Assembly (NCBI GenBank): GCA_035653295.1
Contig: DASRCB010000206.1
Span: forward strand, 1-17,081
Source: DASRCB01 sp035653295
GTDB taxonomy: Bacteria > Acidobacteriota > Terriglobia > Bryobacterales > Bryobacteraceae
Direction: 5' to 3'
Length of the DNA: 17,081 nt
Shown: positions 6,778-13,391 of the stretch, one piece after another
Numbering within the stretch: the stretch's first letter is position 1
Layout: each line of letters starts with the position of its first letter
Translations under genes and position numbers: made by a program
Notes under the pieces: model-generated
What the model saw: the letters and a program-made list of their open reading frames with translations, nothing else
Told to the model about the DNA's origin: nothing
Databases searched by the model: none

Positions 6778-7313
6778 AAACGAAACTCATTATTGGTGCG
6801 GCGGTGGCCTGCGTGGCGGCGCTGGCGCTGGAGGCCGCGGTGGCGCGGCCCGCGATTGCGGCAGTGGAAGCAGGGTTGGACGGCAAGTACGCTGGCCTGT
6901 GGCCTGGGGATCAATTCCTGGTGCTTGGGACCACGCGCGGCCTTTATCTGGATGGGTATGGCGCGGTGTTCACCACCGAGCTGAAGCTGGTCACCGGGCT
7001 GCCGGTGACGCCTATGACGCCCGCCATCCCGCCCAAGGACTACATCGAGCAGGTTTACAAGGAGAAGATCGAGCGCGTGGCGAAGCTGCGCACCGCCATG
7101 CGCGGCTTCCTGGCGGACACGGCGTCTTCGCTGGACATGGTGCCCGCGGACCAGCAAATCGTGCTGGCGGTCACGCTTTCGCGGTATCGCTGGGAACAGA
7201 CGGCCAATGTGCCTACGCATATCCTCATGCAGGGCCGGCGCAGCGATCTGCTGTCGGCGAAAGCCGCGGGTCCGGCGGCGCTCGATCAGGCCATCAAAGT
7301 TCAGGAGTACTGA
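6774..7313 (+). CDS. Exported protein of unknown function between anti-sigma factor and gspE
   Basis: A 179-aa protein that I do not recognise as a named family. It starts with GTG overlapping the anti-sigma stop. Residues 1-24 (KTKLIIGAAVACVAALALEAAVA) form a clear signal peptide or membrane anchor. The mature part has a conserved-looking beta-rich segment, DQFLVLGTTRGLYLDGYGAVFTTELKLV at about 46-73 (quoted in pieces: DQFLVLGTTRG, LYLDGYGAVF, TTELKLV), then a Pro-rich linker and a long helix, DYIEQVYKEKIERVAKLRTAMRGF at about 89-112, followed by PADQQIVLAVTLSRYRWEQ. There is no cysteine in the mature region (Cys13 is in the signal peptide). It is separated from gspE by zero bases. Its position suggests a periplasmic role in signalling to the anti-sigma factor or in secretion, but this is inference only. 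Confidence 0.82.
   Translation: MKTKLIIGAAVACVAALALEAAVARPAIAAVEAGLDGKYAGLWPGDQFLVLGTTRGLYLDGYGAVFTTELKLVTGLPVTPMTPAIPPKDYIEQVYKEKIERVAKLRTAMRGFLADTASSLDMVPADQQIVLAVTLSRYRWEQTANVPTHILMQGRRSDLLSAKAAGPAALDQAIKVQEY
7303..7307 (+). promoter_or_regulatory. Shine-Dalgarno AGGAG that sets the TTG start of gspE
   Basis: AGGAG lies 6 bases before TTG at 7314, inside the last codons of the preceding gene. The TTG directly follows that gene's TGA stop (7311-7313). Its strength and spacing make TTG the best start for the ATPase gene. Confidence 0.7.
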
Positions 7314-8996
7314 TTGGCGGAAACACAGGCGGCTGAAGTTCAGGCCACCGCGAGCGGACGCGCCCGGCTGGGCGAGATGCTGATCGCGCGCCGGCTGATC
7401 ACCGCCGAGGATCTGGACCGCGCGCTCGAGCTGCAGAAGGAGCGCGGGGAGAAGCTGGGCAAGACGCTGGTCGACATGGGGTTCATCGCCATGCGCGACG
7501 TGCTGTCGGTATTGTCCGAGCAGCTCGATATTCCGCTTTACACCATCGACGGACCGCCCGCGCTGATACCCGAGACGGAGGCGCTGTCGCCGCGCTTCCT
7601 GCGCCAGTTCCGCGTGCTGCCGGTCGGCTTTGAAGACCAGACGCTCACGCTGGCCATGGGCGATCCGCTGGATTTCGAAACCGTCGCGGCGGTGCGGAAC
7701 ACCACCGGTCTGCCGGTGAAGCCGGTGCTGGCGCCGGAGAACGAGATCCTCGACGCGATCGAGCGCTGGTTCGGCGACAAGGCGCGGACCGAGACGGAAG
7801 CGGTCGAGGGCGGGACGGCGTCGGAAGACCTCGAGCAGCTTCGCGACATGGCCAGCGAGGCGCCGGTCATCCGACTGGTGAACGCGATCATCGCGCAGGC
7901 GGTGGAGAAGCGCGCCAGCGATATCCACATCGAGCCGTTCGAGCGGGAGTTTCGCGTCCGCTATCGTATCGACGGCGTGCTCTACAGTCAGGAAGCGCCG
8001 CCGCGCGAGCTGAAGGCGGCGATCATTTCGCGCGTGAAGCTGATGGCGAAACTGAACATCGCCGAGCGCCGGCTGCCTCAGGATGGACGGATCAAGATAA
8101 AGACCCTGGGCCGCGAAGTTGATTTGCGTGTGTCCACCCTGCCGACGCTCTACGGCGAAAGCGTGGTGATGCGCCTGCTGGATCGCTCCGCGGGGAACTT
8201 CTACGATCTCGAGCGGCTGGGCTTCGACAAGCACATGCTGGCGCGCATGCAGCATTACACTTCACTTCCGCACGGGATTCTGCTGGTCACGGGACCAACG
8301 GGCAGCGGCAAATCGACGACGCTTTATTCGGCGCTGAAGCGCATCAACCAGGCGGACAAGAAGATCATCACCATCGAAGACCCGGTCGAGTATCAGATGG
8401 ACGGGATCAACCAGATCCACGTCAATCCGCAGATCGGACTGACTTTCGCGGCGGGGATCCGGCATATCGTGCGCCAGGACCCGGACGTGATCATGGTGGG
8501 CGAAATTCGTGATCGTGAGACAGCGGATATCGCGATTCGGGCCGCGCTGACGGGCCATTTCGTTTATTCCACGCTGCACACCAACGATGCGCCCAGCGCC
8601 ATCACGCGCCTCAGCGACATGGGTGTGGAGAACTATCTGATAACGTCGTCGCTGGTCGCGGTGCTTGCGCAGCGGCTGGTCCGGGTCATTTGTACGGATT
8701 GCAAAGCCCCGGACGCGACCCGCATCACGCCCGACGGCGATACGGTGAAGACGTATCGTGGGCGCGGCTGCGAGGCCTGTTTCGGATCAGGGTATACCGG
8801 GCGGATGGGCATCTTCGAGCTGATGGAGCTCAACGACGAGATCCGGCAGATGATCATGGCCAATGCCGACGCCGCTGCGATTACGCAGGTGGCGCGCCGC
8901 AACGGGATGCGCAACCTGCGCGAGGACGGCTGGCTGAAGGTGCGAAACGGGGTCACGACACCGGATGAAGTGCTGCGGGTGACACAGGAGTTCTGA
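7314..8996 (+). CDS. gspE: Type II secretion ATPase GspE
   Basis: Hexameric cytoplasmic ATPase that drives pseudopilus assembly in type II secretion. 560 aa. The N-terminal MshEN-type domain is at about 17-150 (GEMLIARRLITAEDL, then KLGKTLVDMGFI). The bilobed ATPase core begins near 185 (PVIRLVNAII, KRASDIHIEP). Walker A GPTGSGKS is at 327-334 with Lys333; the Asp box TIEDPVEYQ is near 353; Walker B DVIMVGEIRD is at 391-400; the His box STLHTNDA is at 419-426. Two CxxC pairs (Cys460/463 and Cys486/489) form the zinc-binding module that distinguishes GspE/PilB from retraction ATPases. A type IV pilus PilB role is the alternative, but the downstream gspF-gspD set supports T2SS. The C-terminal region (ELMELNDEIRQMI) is complete. 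Confidence 0.96.
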   Translation: MAETQAAEVQATASGRARLGEMLIARRLITAEDLDRALELQKERGEKLGKTLVDMGFIAMRDVLSVLSEQLDIPLYTIDGPPALIPETEALSPRFLRQFRVLPVGFEDQTLTLAMGDPLDFETVAAVRNTTGLPVKPVLAPENEILDAIERWFGDKARTETEAVEGGTASEDLEQLRDMASEAPVIRLVNAIIAQAVEKRASDIHIEPFEREFRVRYRIDGVLYSQEAPPRELKAAIISRVKLMAKLNIAERRLPQDGRIKIKTLGREVDLRVSTLPTLYGESVVMRLLDRSAGNFYDLERLGFDKHMLARMQHYTSLPHGILLVTGPTGSGKSTTLYSALKRINQADKKIITIEDPVEYQMDGINQIHVNPQIGLTFAAGIRHIVRQDPDVIMVGEIRDRETADIAIRAALTGHFVYSTLHTNDAPSAITRLSDMGVENYLITSSLVAVLAQRLVRVICTDCKAPDATRITPDGDTVKTYRGRGCEACFGSGYTGRMGIFELMELNDEIRQMIMANADAAAITQVARRNGMRNLREDGWLKVRNGVTTPDEVLRVTQEF

Positions 8997-9002
8997 CGAG
9001 CC

Positions 9003-10211
9003 GTGGCCAGTTTCTATTTCAGGGCGATCGCGTCGGATGGGCGGCTGCGCAGCGGCACGTTCACGGCCGAGAGCGATAAGCAGGTCGCGGCCGAGCTGAA
9101 GAAGCAGGGACTCACGCCGGTTTTTGTTGGGCTGGAGCAGAAGAAAGGCTTCGAGCTGAAGCTGCCTTCGTTCAAGCGCGGCCGGCGGCGCGACGTGCTG
9201 TTCTTCACCCAGGAGCTTTCGACTCTGCTCAGCTCGAGCATCCCGCTGGACCGGGCGATTTCCATTACGGCCGAGCTCACCGAACGGCCGGGCTTCCGCT
9301 TCATCGTGCTTGACGTCCTGCGGGTGCTGAAGGGCGGCAAATCGCTCGCCGACAGCCTGGCGACGCACCCGGAGTATTTCTCGGAGCTGTTCGTAAACAT
9401 GGTTCGTGCGGGCGAGGCGAGCGGGTCGCTGGCCCTGGTATTCGAGCGGCTGTCGGAATTCGAGCGCACGCGCGACGAGCTGCGGGGCTACATCATCTCG
9501 TCGATGACGTATCCGGCGCTGCTGACCGCGGTAGGCCTGACGTCGATTATCGTGCTGCTACGCTTCGTCGTGCCGCGGTTCGCGCAGATTTTCGACCAGA
9601 CACGCATGCCCATTCCACCGCCGGCGGCGGCAATGCTGGCGGTGAGCAATTTCCTGCAGACGTATGGGGTGCTGATTCTGATTGGGCTCGCGCTCATGGT
9701 CATCATCCACCAGAGCTACATCCGCACGGTTGCGGGGCGGCTGTGGTGGGACTCGCTCCGGTTGCGCATCCCGCTGCTCGGCGACGCGCTGCGCAAAGCG
9801 GAAACGGCGCGGTTCGCGCGGGCGATGGGGACGCTGGTGGCGAACAGCGTGCCTCTGGTGCAGTCGATCGGCATTTCGCGCGCGATTCTGAATAATCGAA
9901 GGATTGCCGGATCACTGGAGGCCGTCGCGCAAGGGGTGAAGCGAGGTGAAGGCATCGCCACGCCGCTGCGGCGCGCGGGGGAGTTCCCGGTGCTGGCCAG
10001 CCACTTGTTGAGCGTCGGCGAGGAGACCGGGCGGCTGGACGCCATGTTTAACCGTATGGCGGAGATTTACGAGAACGACACAAAAACGGCGATCAAGAGG
10101 TTCACGTCGCTGTTCGAGCCGATGCTGATTCTGGTAATGGGCGTTATTATCGGCGCGCTGGTGCTGACCATGATGCTGGCGGTGACGAGTATCAATGACA
10201 TTGCAGGGTGA
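9003..10211 (+). CDS. gspF: Type II secretion inner-membrane platform protein GspF
   Basis: Polytopic inner-membrane protein that couples the GspE ATPase to pseudopilin assembly. The 402-aa length is normal. It has two repeated cytoplasmic T2SSF domains: the first at about 65-190 (FFTQELSTLLSSSIPLDRAI, GGKSLADSLATHPEYFSELF, MVRAGEASGSL) and the second at about 265-390 (ETARFARAMGTLVANSVPL, RGEGIATPLRRAGEFPVLA, LLSVGEETGRLD). Membrane segments lie near 169-190, 219-238 and 371-394. The start is GTG with GAG at 8998-9000; a stronger AGGAG lies further upstream at 8986-8990. The gene begins 6 bases after the gspE stop. Confidence 0.96.
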   Translation: MASFYFRAIASDGRLRSGTFTAESDKQVAAELKKQGLTPVFVGLEQKKGFELKLPSFKRGRRRDVLFFTQELSTLLSSSIPLDRAISITAELTERPGFRFIVLDVLRVLKGGKSLADSLATHPEYFSELFVNMVRAGEASGSLALVFERLSEFERTRDELRGYIISSMTYPALLTAVGLTSIIVLLRFVVPRFAQIFDQTRMPIPPPAAAMLAVSNFLQTYGVLILIGLALMVIIHQSYIRTVAGRLWWDSLRLRIPLLGDALRKAETARFARAMGTLVANSVPLVQSIGISRAILNNRRIAGSLEAVAQGVKRGEGIATPLRRAGEFPVLASHLLSVGEETGRLDAMFNRMAEIYENDTKTAIKRFTSLFEPMLILVMGVIIGALVLTMMLAVTSINDIAG

Positions 10212-10217
10212 ACAACG

Positions 10218-10712
10218 ATGCTTCTGAACAAAAGGCGGGCCGGGGGCCTGCACCGCACGGATTTCGTGCAGGCCAAAGGCCCGCACCACAAAACGCGGAG
10301 CGAGGCGGGTATCACGCTGATCGAAATGCTGGTGGTGGTTACCATCATCATGCTGTTCATCGGCATCGTGGGGTTCAACCTGCTCGGCCAGGCGGAGAAA
10401 GCGAAACGCAAAGCGGCCATCACGCAGATCAACTCATTCCGCCAGCAGCTGCAGCTCTACAAGCTGCAGGTGGGCACGTTCCCCAGCACAGAGCAGGGAT
10501 TGCAGGCGCTGCGCACGAAACCGGAAGGGGTGGAGGGATGGGAAGGGCCGTACTCGGATCGCGACATTCCCACCGATCCGTGGCACCATCCGTACGTTTA
10601 CAAATATCCCGGAGAGCACGGAGATGAGCCGGACATCACCTCCTATGGCGCCGACGGCCAGCCTGGGGGTGAAGGCAACGATGCCGATATCGAAAGCTGG
10701 CGCGCGAAGTAA
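10218..10712 (+). CDS. gspG: Major pseudopilin GspG
   Basis: Main subunit of the T2SS pseudopilus, made as a prepilin and cleaved by the prepilin peptidase, which is not in this window. 164 aa. The cleavage motif SEAG/ITLIEMLVV puts the cut after Gly31, with Glu36 at mature position +5; the hydrophobic helix runs to about residue 56. The C-terminal calcium loop SYGADGQPGGEGNDADI (142-158) and the DPWHHPYVYKYPG block are GspG hallmarks. The 31-residue leader is long; prepilin leaders are usually well under 20 residues. It contains a 50-nt palindrome (10235-10284). An in-frame GTG at 10266 would give a 15-residue leader of normal size but has only a weak upstream CGG. The ATG has AGGG at 10205-10208, 9 bases upstream, so I keep the ATG. 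The gene begins 6 bases after gspF and overlaps gspH. Confidence 0.93.
   Translation: MLLNKRRAGGLHRTDFVQAKGPHHKTRSEAGITLIEMLVVVTIIMLFIGIVGFNLLGQAEKAKRKAAITQINSFRQQLQLYKLQVGTFPSTEQGLQALRTKPEGVEGWEGPYSDRDIPTDPWHHPYVYKYPGEHGDEPDITSYGADGQPGGEGNDADIESWRAK
10235..10284 (+). repeat. Long interrupted palindrome (hairpin) inside the 5' end of gspG
   Basis: The arms are GCGGGCC (10235-10241) with GGCCCGC (10278-10284), and GGCCTGCAC (10245-10253) with GTGCAGGCC (10266-10274). All 16 pairs are perfect. They are separated by a symmetric 3x3 internal loop (GGG against AAA) and a 12-nt apical loop. In RNA this would be a very stable stem starting 17 bases after the gspG ATG and containing the alternative GTG start in its descending arm. 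It could damp or process translation between gspF and gspG, or be a REP-like palindromic element inserted in frame in the leader. The structure is directly visible; its function is inferred. Confidence 0.75.
10671..10675 (+). promoter_or_regulatory. Shine-Dalgarno GAAGG for the gspH start
   Basis: GAAGG lies 5 bases before the ATG at 10681, within gspG. This start gives a 14-residue prepilin leader, the usual size, whereas the upstream in-frame ATGs at 10624 and 10645 would give leaders of 33 and 26 residues. Confidence 0.5.
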
Positions 10713-11184
10713 CCGGGCAGGGGTCACCCTGATGGAAATGATGATCGTGGTGACGATCATCGTTCTCCTGTCCGGCATTGCATACCCCTCGGTGGCGTCG
10801 GGCATTCGCAGTCTGCAGCTCGATTCGGCGGCGCGCGACATCGCCGCGCTGGAGAATATCTCCGTCAGCCGGGCGGCGCGGCTGCAGGATGCCGTGGAGC
10901 TGACCATCTCCCGGAAGGACAACGCGCTCGAGGCGCGCTCCATTGCCGGCGATTTCCATCAATCGCTGGATCTCGGAAAGGATGTTCGGATCGCCCGGAT
11001 CACGCCCGAGAACCCGGACGGCCAGCCGGAATCGCGTTCGTTCTTTATTTATCCCGGTGGCGCCCCGCCGGCGATCGGCATAGCGATCGAAAACCGCGAT
11101 CTGAACGAGCGCGTGATCACTCTGGATCCGATCACCGGGGTACCCAGGGTGGTCAAGGCGCACGCGCAGGAAAGCGGCTCGTGA
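10681..11184 (+). CDS. gspH: Minor pseudopilin GspH-like
   Basis: Minor pseudopilin of the T2SS tip complex (167 aa from this start). The prepilin motif is NRAG/VTLMEMMIVVTII: the cut follows Gly14 and Glu19 is at mature +5. The hydrophobic helix runs to about residue 35 (LLSGIAYPSVASG), followed by a GspH/FimT-like stretch (LQLDSAARDIAALENISVSR) and a beta-rich C-terminus ending in a helix-poor tail (ERVITLDPITGVPRVVKAH). The name is given by order (after gspG, before gspI) and the FimT-like N-terminus; sequence after the helix is poorly conserved in this family. It overlaps gspG by 32 bases and gspI by 4 (GTGA). Confidence 0.82.
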   Translation: MPISKAGARSNRAGVTLMEMMIVVTIIVLLSGIAYPSVASGIRSLQLDSAARDIAALENISVSRAARLQDAVELTISRKDNALEARSIAGDFHQSLDLGKDVRIARITPENPDGQPESRSFFIYPGGAPPAIGIAIENRDLNERVITLDPITGVPRVVKAHAQESGS

Positions 11185-11618
11185 AGCGCGCCGGCTACAC
11201 ACTGCTGGAGGTGCTGGTTTCGACGGCGATTTTCGCTATCGCAGCCGTGGCCGTGCTCTCGGCGCTTTCGAGTTCCACTCAGAATGCCGGCCGCGTTACC
11301 GATCGCGATCGCGCGATGCTGCTCGCGCGACAAAAGCTGGATGAGCTGCTGGTCGATCGCACGCTGCTCAAGAACGTCCCTGTGCAAGGCGTTTTCGATT
11401 CGGCGCAGACCGGGGCCGTCCCTTGCGGCTGGCGCGCCGAGCTGACCACCTTCGAGGCGGGGATCAAAAGTATCGACGCCCCCGCGCTGGAGCGCGTACA
11501 GGTGGAGGTCTGGTGGGGGCCGGAGAACAACCGCCATGTCTTCCGGCTTGCTGGGTATCGCCGCGGAGCGCTCACCGAGGCCGAAGCAAAGGCGCTGGCG
11601 GATGCGCCGTCGTCATGA
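11181..11618 (+). CDS. gspI: Minor pseudopilin GspI
   Basis: 145-aa minor pseudopilin that nucleates the tip complex with GspJ and GspK. It has a very short leader, MKRAG, cut before Tyr6, and the mature start YTLLEVLVSTAIFAIAA carries Glu at +5. The 'LLEVLVS..IFAIAAVAVL' helix, then ARQKLDELL (49-57), is characteristic of GspI. Tyr at mature +1 is less common than Phe or Met. The GTG start overlaps the gspH stop (GTGA). The C-terminal part (LERVQVEVWWGPENNRHVFRLAGYRRG) fits the family's closing beta strands. Confidence 0.9.
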   Translation: MKRAGYTLLEVLVSTAIFAIAAVAVLSALSSSTQNAGRVTDRDRAMLLARQKLDELLVDRTLLKNVPVQGVFDSAQTGAVPCGWRAELTTFEAGIKSIDAPALERVQVEVWWGPENNRHVFRLAGYRRGALTEAEAKALADAPSS

Positions 11619-12340
11619 AGCGCGAGGCCGGATTCACGCTGATGGAGGTGATCATCGCGGTCACTCTGGTCAGCCTGCTGCTGGGCGGCGTGTTCGGCTG
11701 CGTGCGGCTGGCGCTGAACACCATGGATCGCGTGGATGCGCGCATGATGCGGGAGCGTCGTGTCACCGGTGTGGAGCAGATCATGAAATCGGAACTGGAG
11801 GGCATGATGCCGGTGACGGCGGATTGCCTGCCCGCGGGGGAGGCCCCGCCGCCGCAAATTCCCTTCTTCCAGGGAGAGTCGGGCACTATGCGGTTCGTCT
11901 CCAGCTATTCGCTGCAGGAGCGCGCACGCGGTCTGCCGCGCATCCTGGAATTTCAAGTCATTCCGGGCGAGAACGGTGAGGGTGTGCGGCTGATCGTAAA
12001 CGAGCACCTGTATACCGGGCCGCGGAGCACGGGAGCGTTCTGCATGGCGAGTGGGGACCCCTCGCTCCCGCCGCGGTTCGCGCCCGTACAGGCCGGCCCG
12101 CAGTCGTTTGTGCTGGCGGACAAGCTGGCGTCGTGCCGATTCGAATATTACGAAGTGGCGTACAGCCCCGCGCCGCTTCAGCAATGGTGGCCGCGCTGGG
12201 ACAAGCCCCAGTTGCCCCAGGCGATCCGGATCGAGATGGCTCCGCTGAAGGCGCGATCGACGGAGGTCGAGCTGCAGCCGGTGACGGCGCCGCTGCATGT
12301 GACGCGCAATCCGATGGTGGTGTATGGACAGTATCGCTAG
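11615..12340 (+). CDS. gspJ: Minor pseudopilin GspJ
   Basis: 241-aa minor pseudopilin of the T2SS tip. The leader MKREAG is cut before Phe7, and FTLMEVIIAVTLVSLLLGGVF carries Glu11 at mature +5. GspJ-like features are the long C-terminal beta domain, ERRVTGVEQIMKSELEGM after the helix, and a length greater than GspH and GspI. The ATG overlaps the gspI stop (ATGA) and gives the expected leader; the longer open frame upstream to 11423 runs through gspI and has no prepilin logic. Three cysteines in the C-domain (near residues 70, 143 and 174) could form disulfides. It overlaps gspK by 17 bases. Confidence 0.88.
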   Translation: MKREAGFTLMEVIIAVTLVSLLLGGVFGCVRLALNTMDRVDARMMRERRVTGVEQIMKSELEGMMPVTADCLPAGEAPPPQIPFFQGESGTMRFVSSYSLQERARGLPRILEFQVIPGENGEGVRLIVNEHLYTGPRSTGAFCMASGDPSLPPRFAPVQAGPQSFVLADKLASCRFEYYEVAYSPAPLQQWWPRWDKPQLPQAIRIEMAPLKARSTEVELQPVTAPLHVTRNPMVVYGQYR

Positions 12341-13391
12341 CTTGCGCTTGCTCCCGGCGTGTTCCACGTGCAGGCTAAAGGGCTGCTCCACACAGAGACG
12401 GGGGAGTGCGCTGCTTACGGTTTTGTGGGCTACTGCGGCGCTGGCTGCTATTACGTTGACGCTTGCGAATACCGTTCGAGGCGAAGCGGAGCGAGCGACC
12501 ATGGGAACGGACGCGCTGAAGGCGTACTACCTGGCCGCCGGGGCCATCGATCGCGCGCTGCTGTGGATCCAGTGGGGTAATGCCGGCGCGACCTTTCCGC
12601 ATAGTGAAAAGCGCTACTACGAGGCGCCCTCGCCGATCATCCCGATGAGCTTTCCCGAAGGCGACGCGGTGGTCGAACTCATCCCCGAGCTTTCGAAGCT
12701 GAATATCAACACCGCGAGCCCGGAGGACCTGACCCGGCTGATCGCGGCCGCTGGCGCTCCTCAGCAGGCCGCCTCCATCGCCGCTGCGATCGTGGACTGG
12801 CGCAGCGCACCCCCCGAAGGGTCGATTACCGAGTTTGATGCCCACTATCTCTCGCTCCAGCCGTCTTTTCGGTCGGCTCACGCGTCTTTTCAGGAGATCG
12901 AAGAATTACTGCTGGTTCAGGGAATGACTCCGGAATTGTTTTATGGCGGCTACACGCACGGCGCCACGGGGCGCACCGCGCCCTATGGTGGGCTGCGCGA
13001 CTGCCTGTCCGTCTACGGTGGTAACGGCCCGTTCGACATCAACACCGTTCGCCCTCAGCTCATGCTTGCGATCGGCCTATCGCCGGAAGCCGTAGCTCAG
13101 ATCCTGGCGCGGCGCAGGGCGGGTGTGATCAAGTCCGTCAGCGATCTCGGGCCGCTCGCGGATAACGAGGCCATGTCGCGGCTGAACGTGTCGGACGTGA
13201 ACACCGGAACCATCTGGACCCTGCGCGCCACCGCGCGGACGCGACTCCCGGACGGCAGTCTTTCGCGGGTGCAGCACTCCGTCGCCGCGACAATCAAGTT
13301 CTTCGCTCCGAACGCCGCCAACCCGCCCTGGCACGTGCTGCGCTGGTACGATGATGCTCCGCGTCTCGACGGCGGCCCGGTTGTGCAATGA
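12324..13391 (+). CDS. gspK: Minor pseudopilin GspK
   Basis: 355-aa large minor pseudopilin that caps the pseudopilus. The hydrophobic segment follows RRG/SALLTVLWATAALAAITLTL; as in known GspK proteins there is no Glu at +5 (Thr32 here). The large insert domain has two helix-hairpin-helix-like blocks: KLNINTASPEDLTRLI (125-140) and PFDINTVRPQLMLAIGLSPEAV (about 236-257). The predicted 27-residue leader is longer than usual and contains three cysteines (CSTCRLKGC at 13-21). The ATG start lies within gspJ and has only a weak GGTGG upstream. The stop overlaps the next start (ATGA). Confidence 0.9.
   Translation: MDSIASLRLLPACSTCRLKGCSTQRRGSALLTVLWATAALAAITLTLANTVRGEAERATMGTDALKAYYLAAGAIDRALLWIQWGNAGATFPHSEKRYYEAPSPIIPMSFPEGDAVVELIPELSKLNINTASPEDLTRLIAAAGAPQQAASIAAAIVDWRSAPPEGSITEFDAHYLSLQPSFRSAHASFQEIEELLLVQGMTPELFYGGYTHGATGRTAPYGGLRDCLSVYGGNGPFDINTVRPQLMLAIGLSPEAVAQILARRRAGVIKSVSDLGPLADNEAMSRLNVSDVNTGTIWTLRATARTRLPDGSLSRVQHSVAATIKFFAPNAANPPWHVLRWYDDAPRLDGGPVVQ

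Noticed and set aside
6741..8255. 504-codon minus-strand frame opposite gspE
   Set aside because: It is rich in His, Arg and Gln, with no domain; the plus strand encodes the ATPase N-domain and core.
10624..10680. Longer gspH starting at 10624
   Set aside because: It would overlap gspG by 89 bases and give a 33-residue leader; the ATG at 10681 has a better ribosome site and a normal leader.
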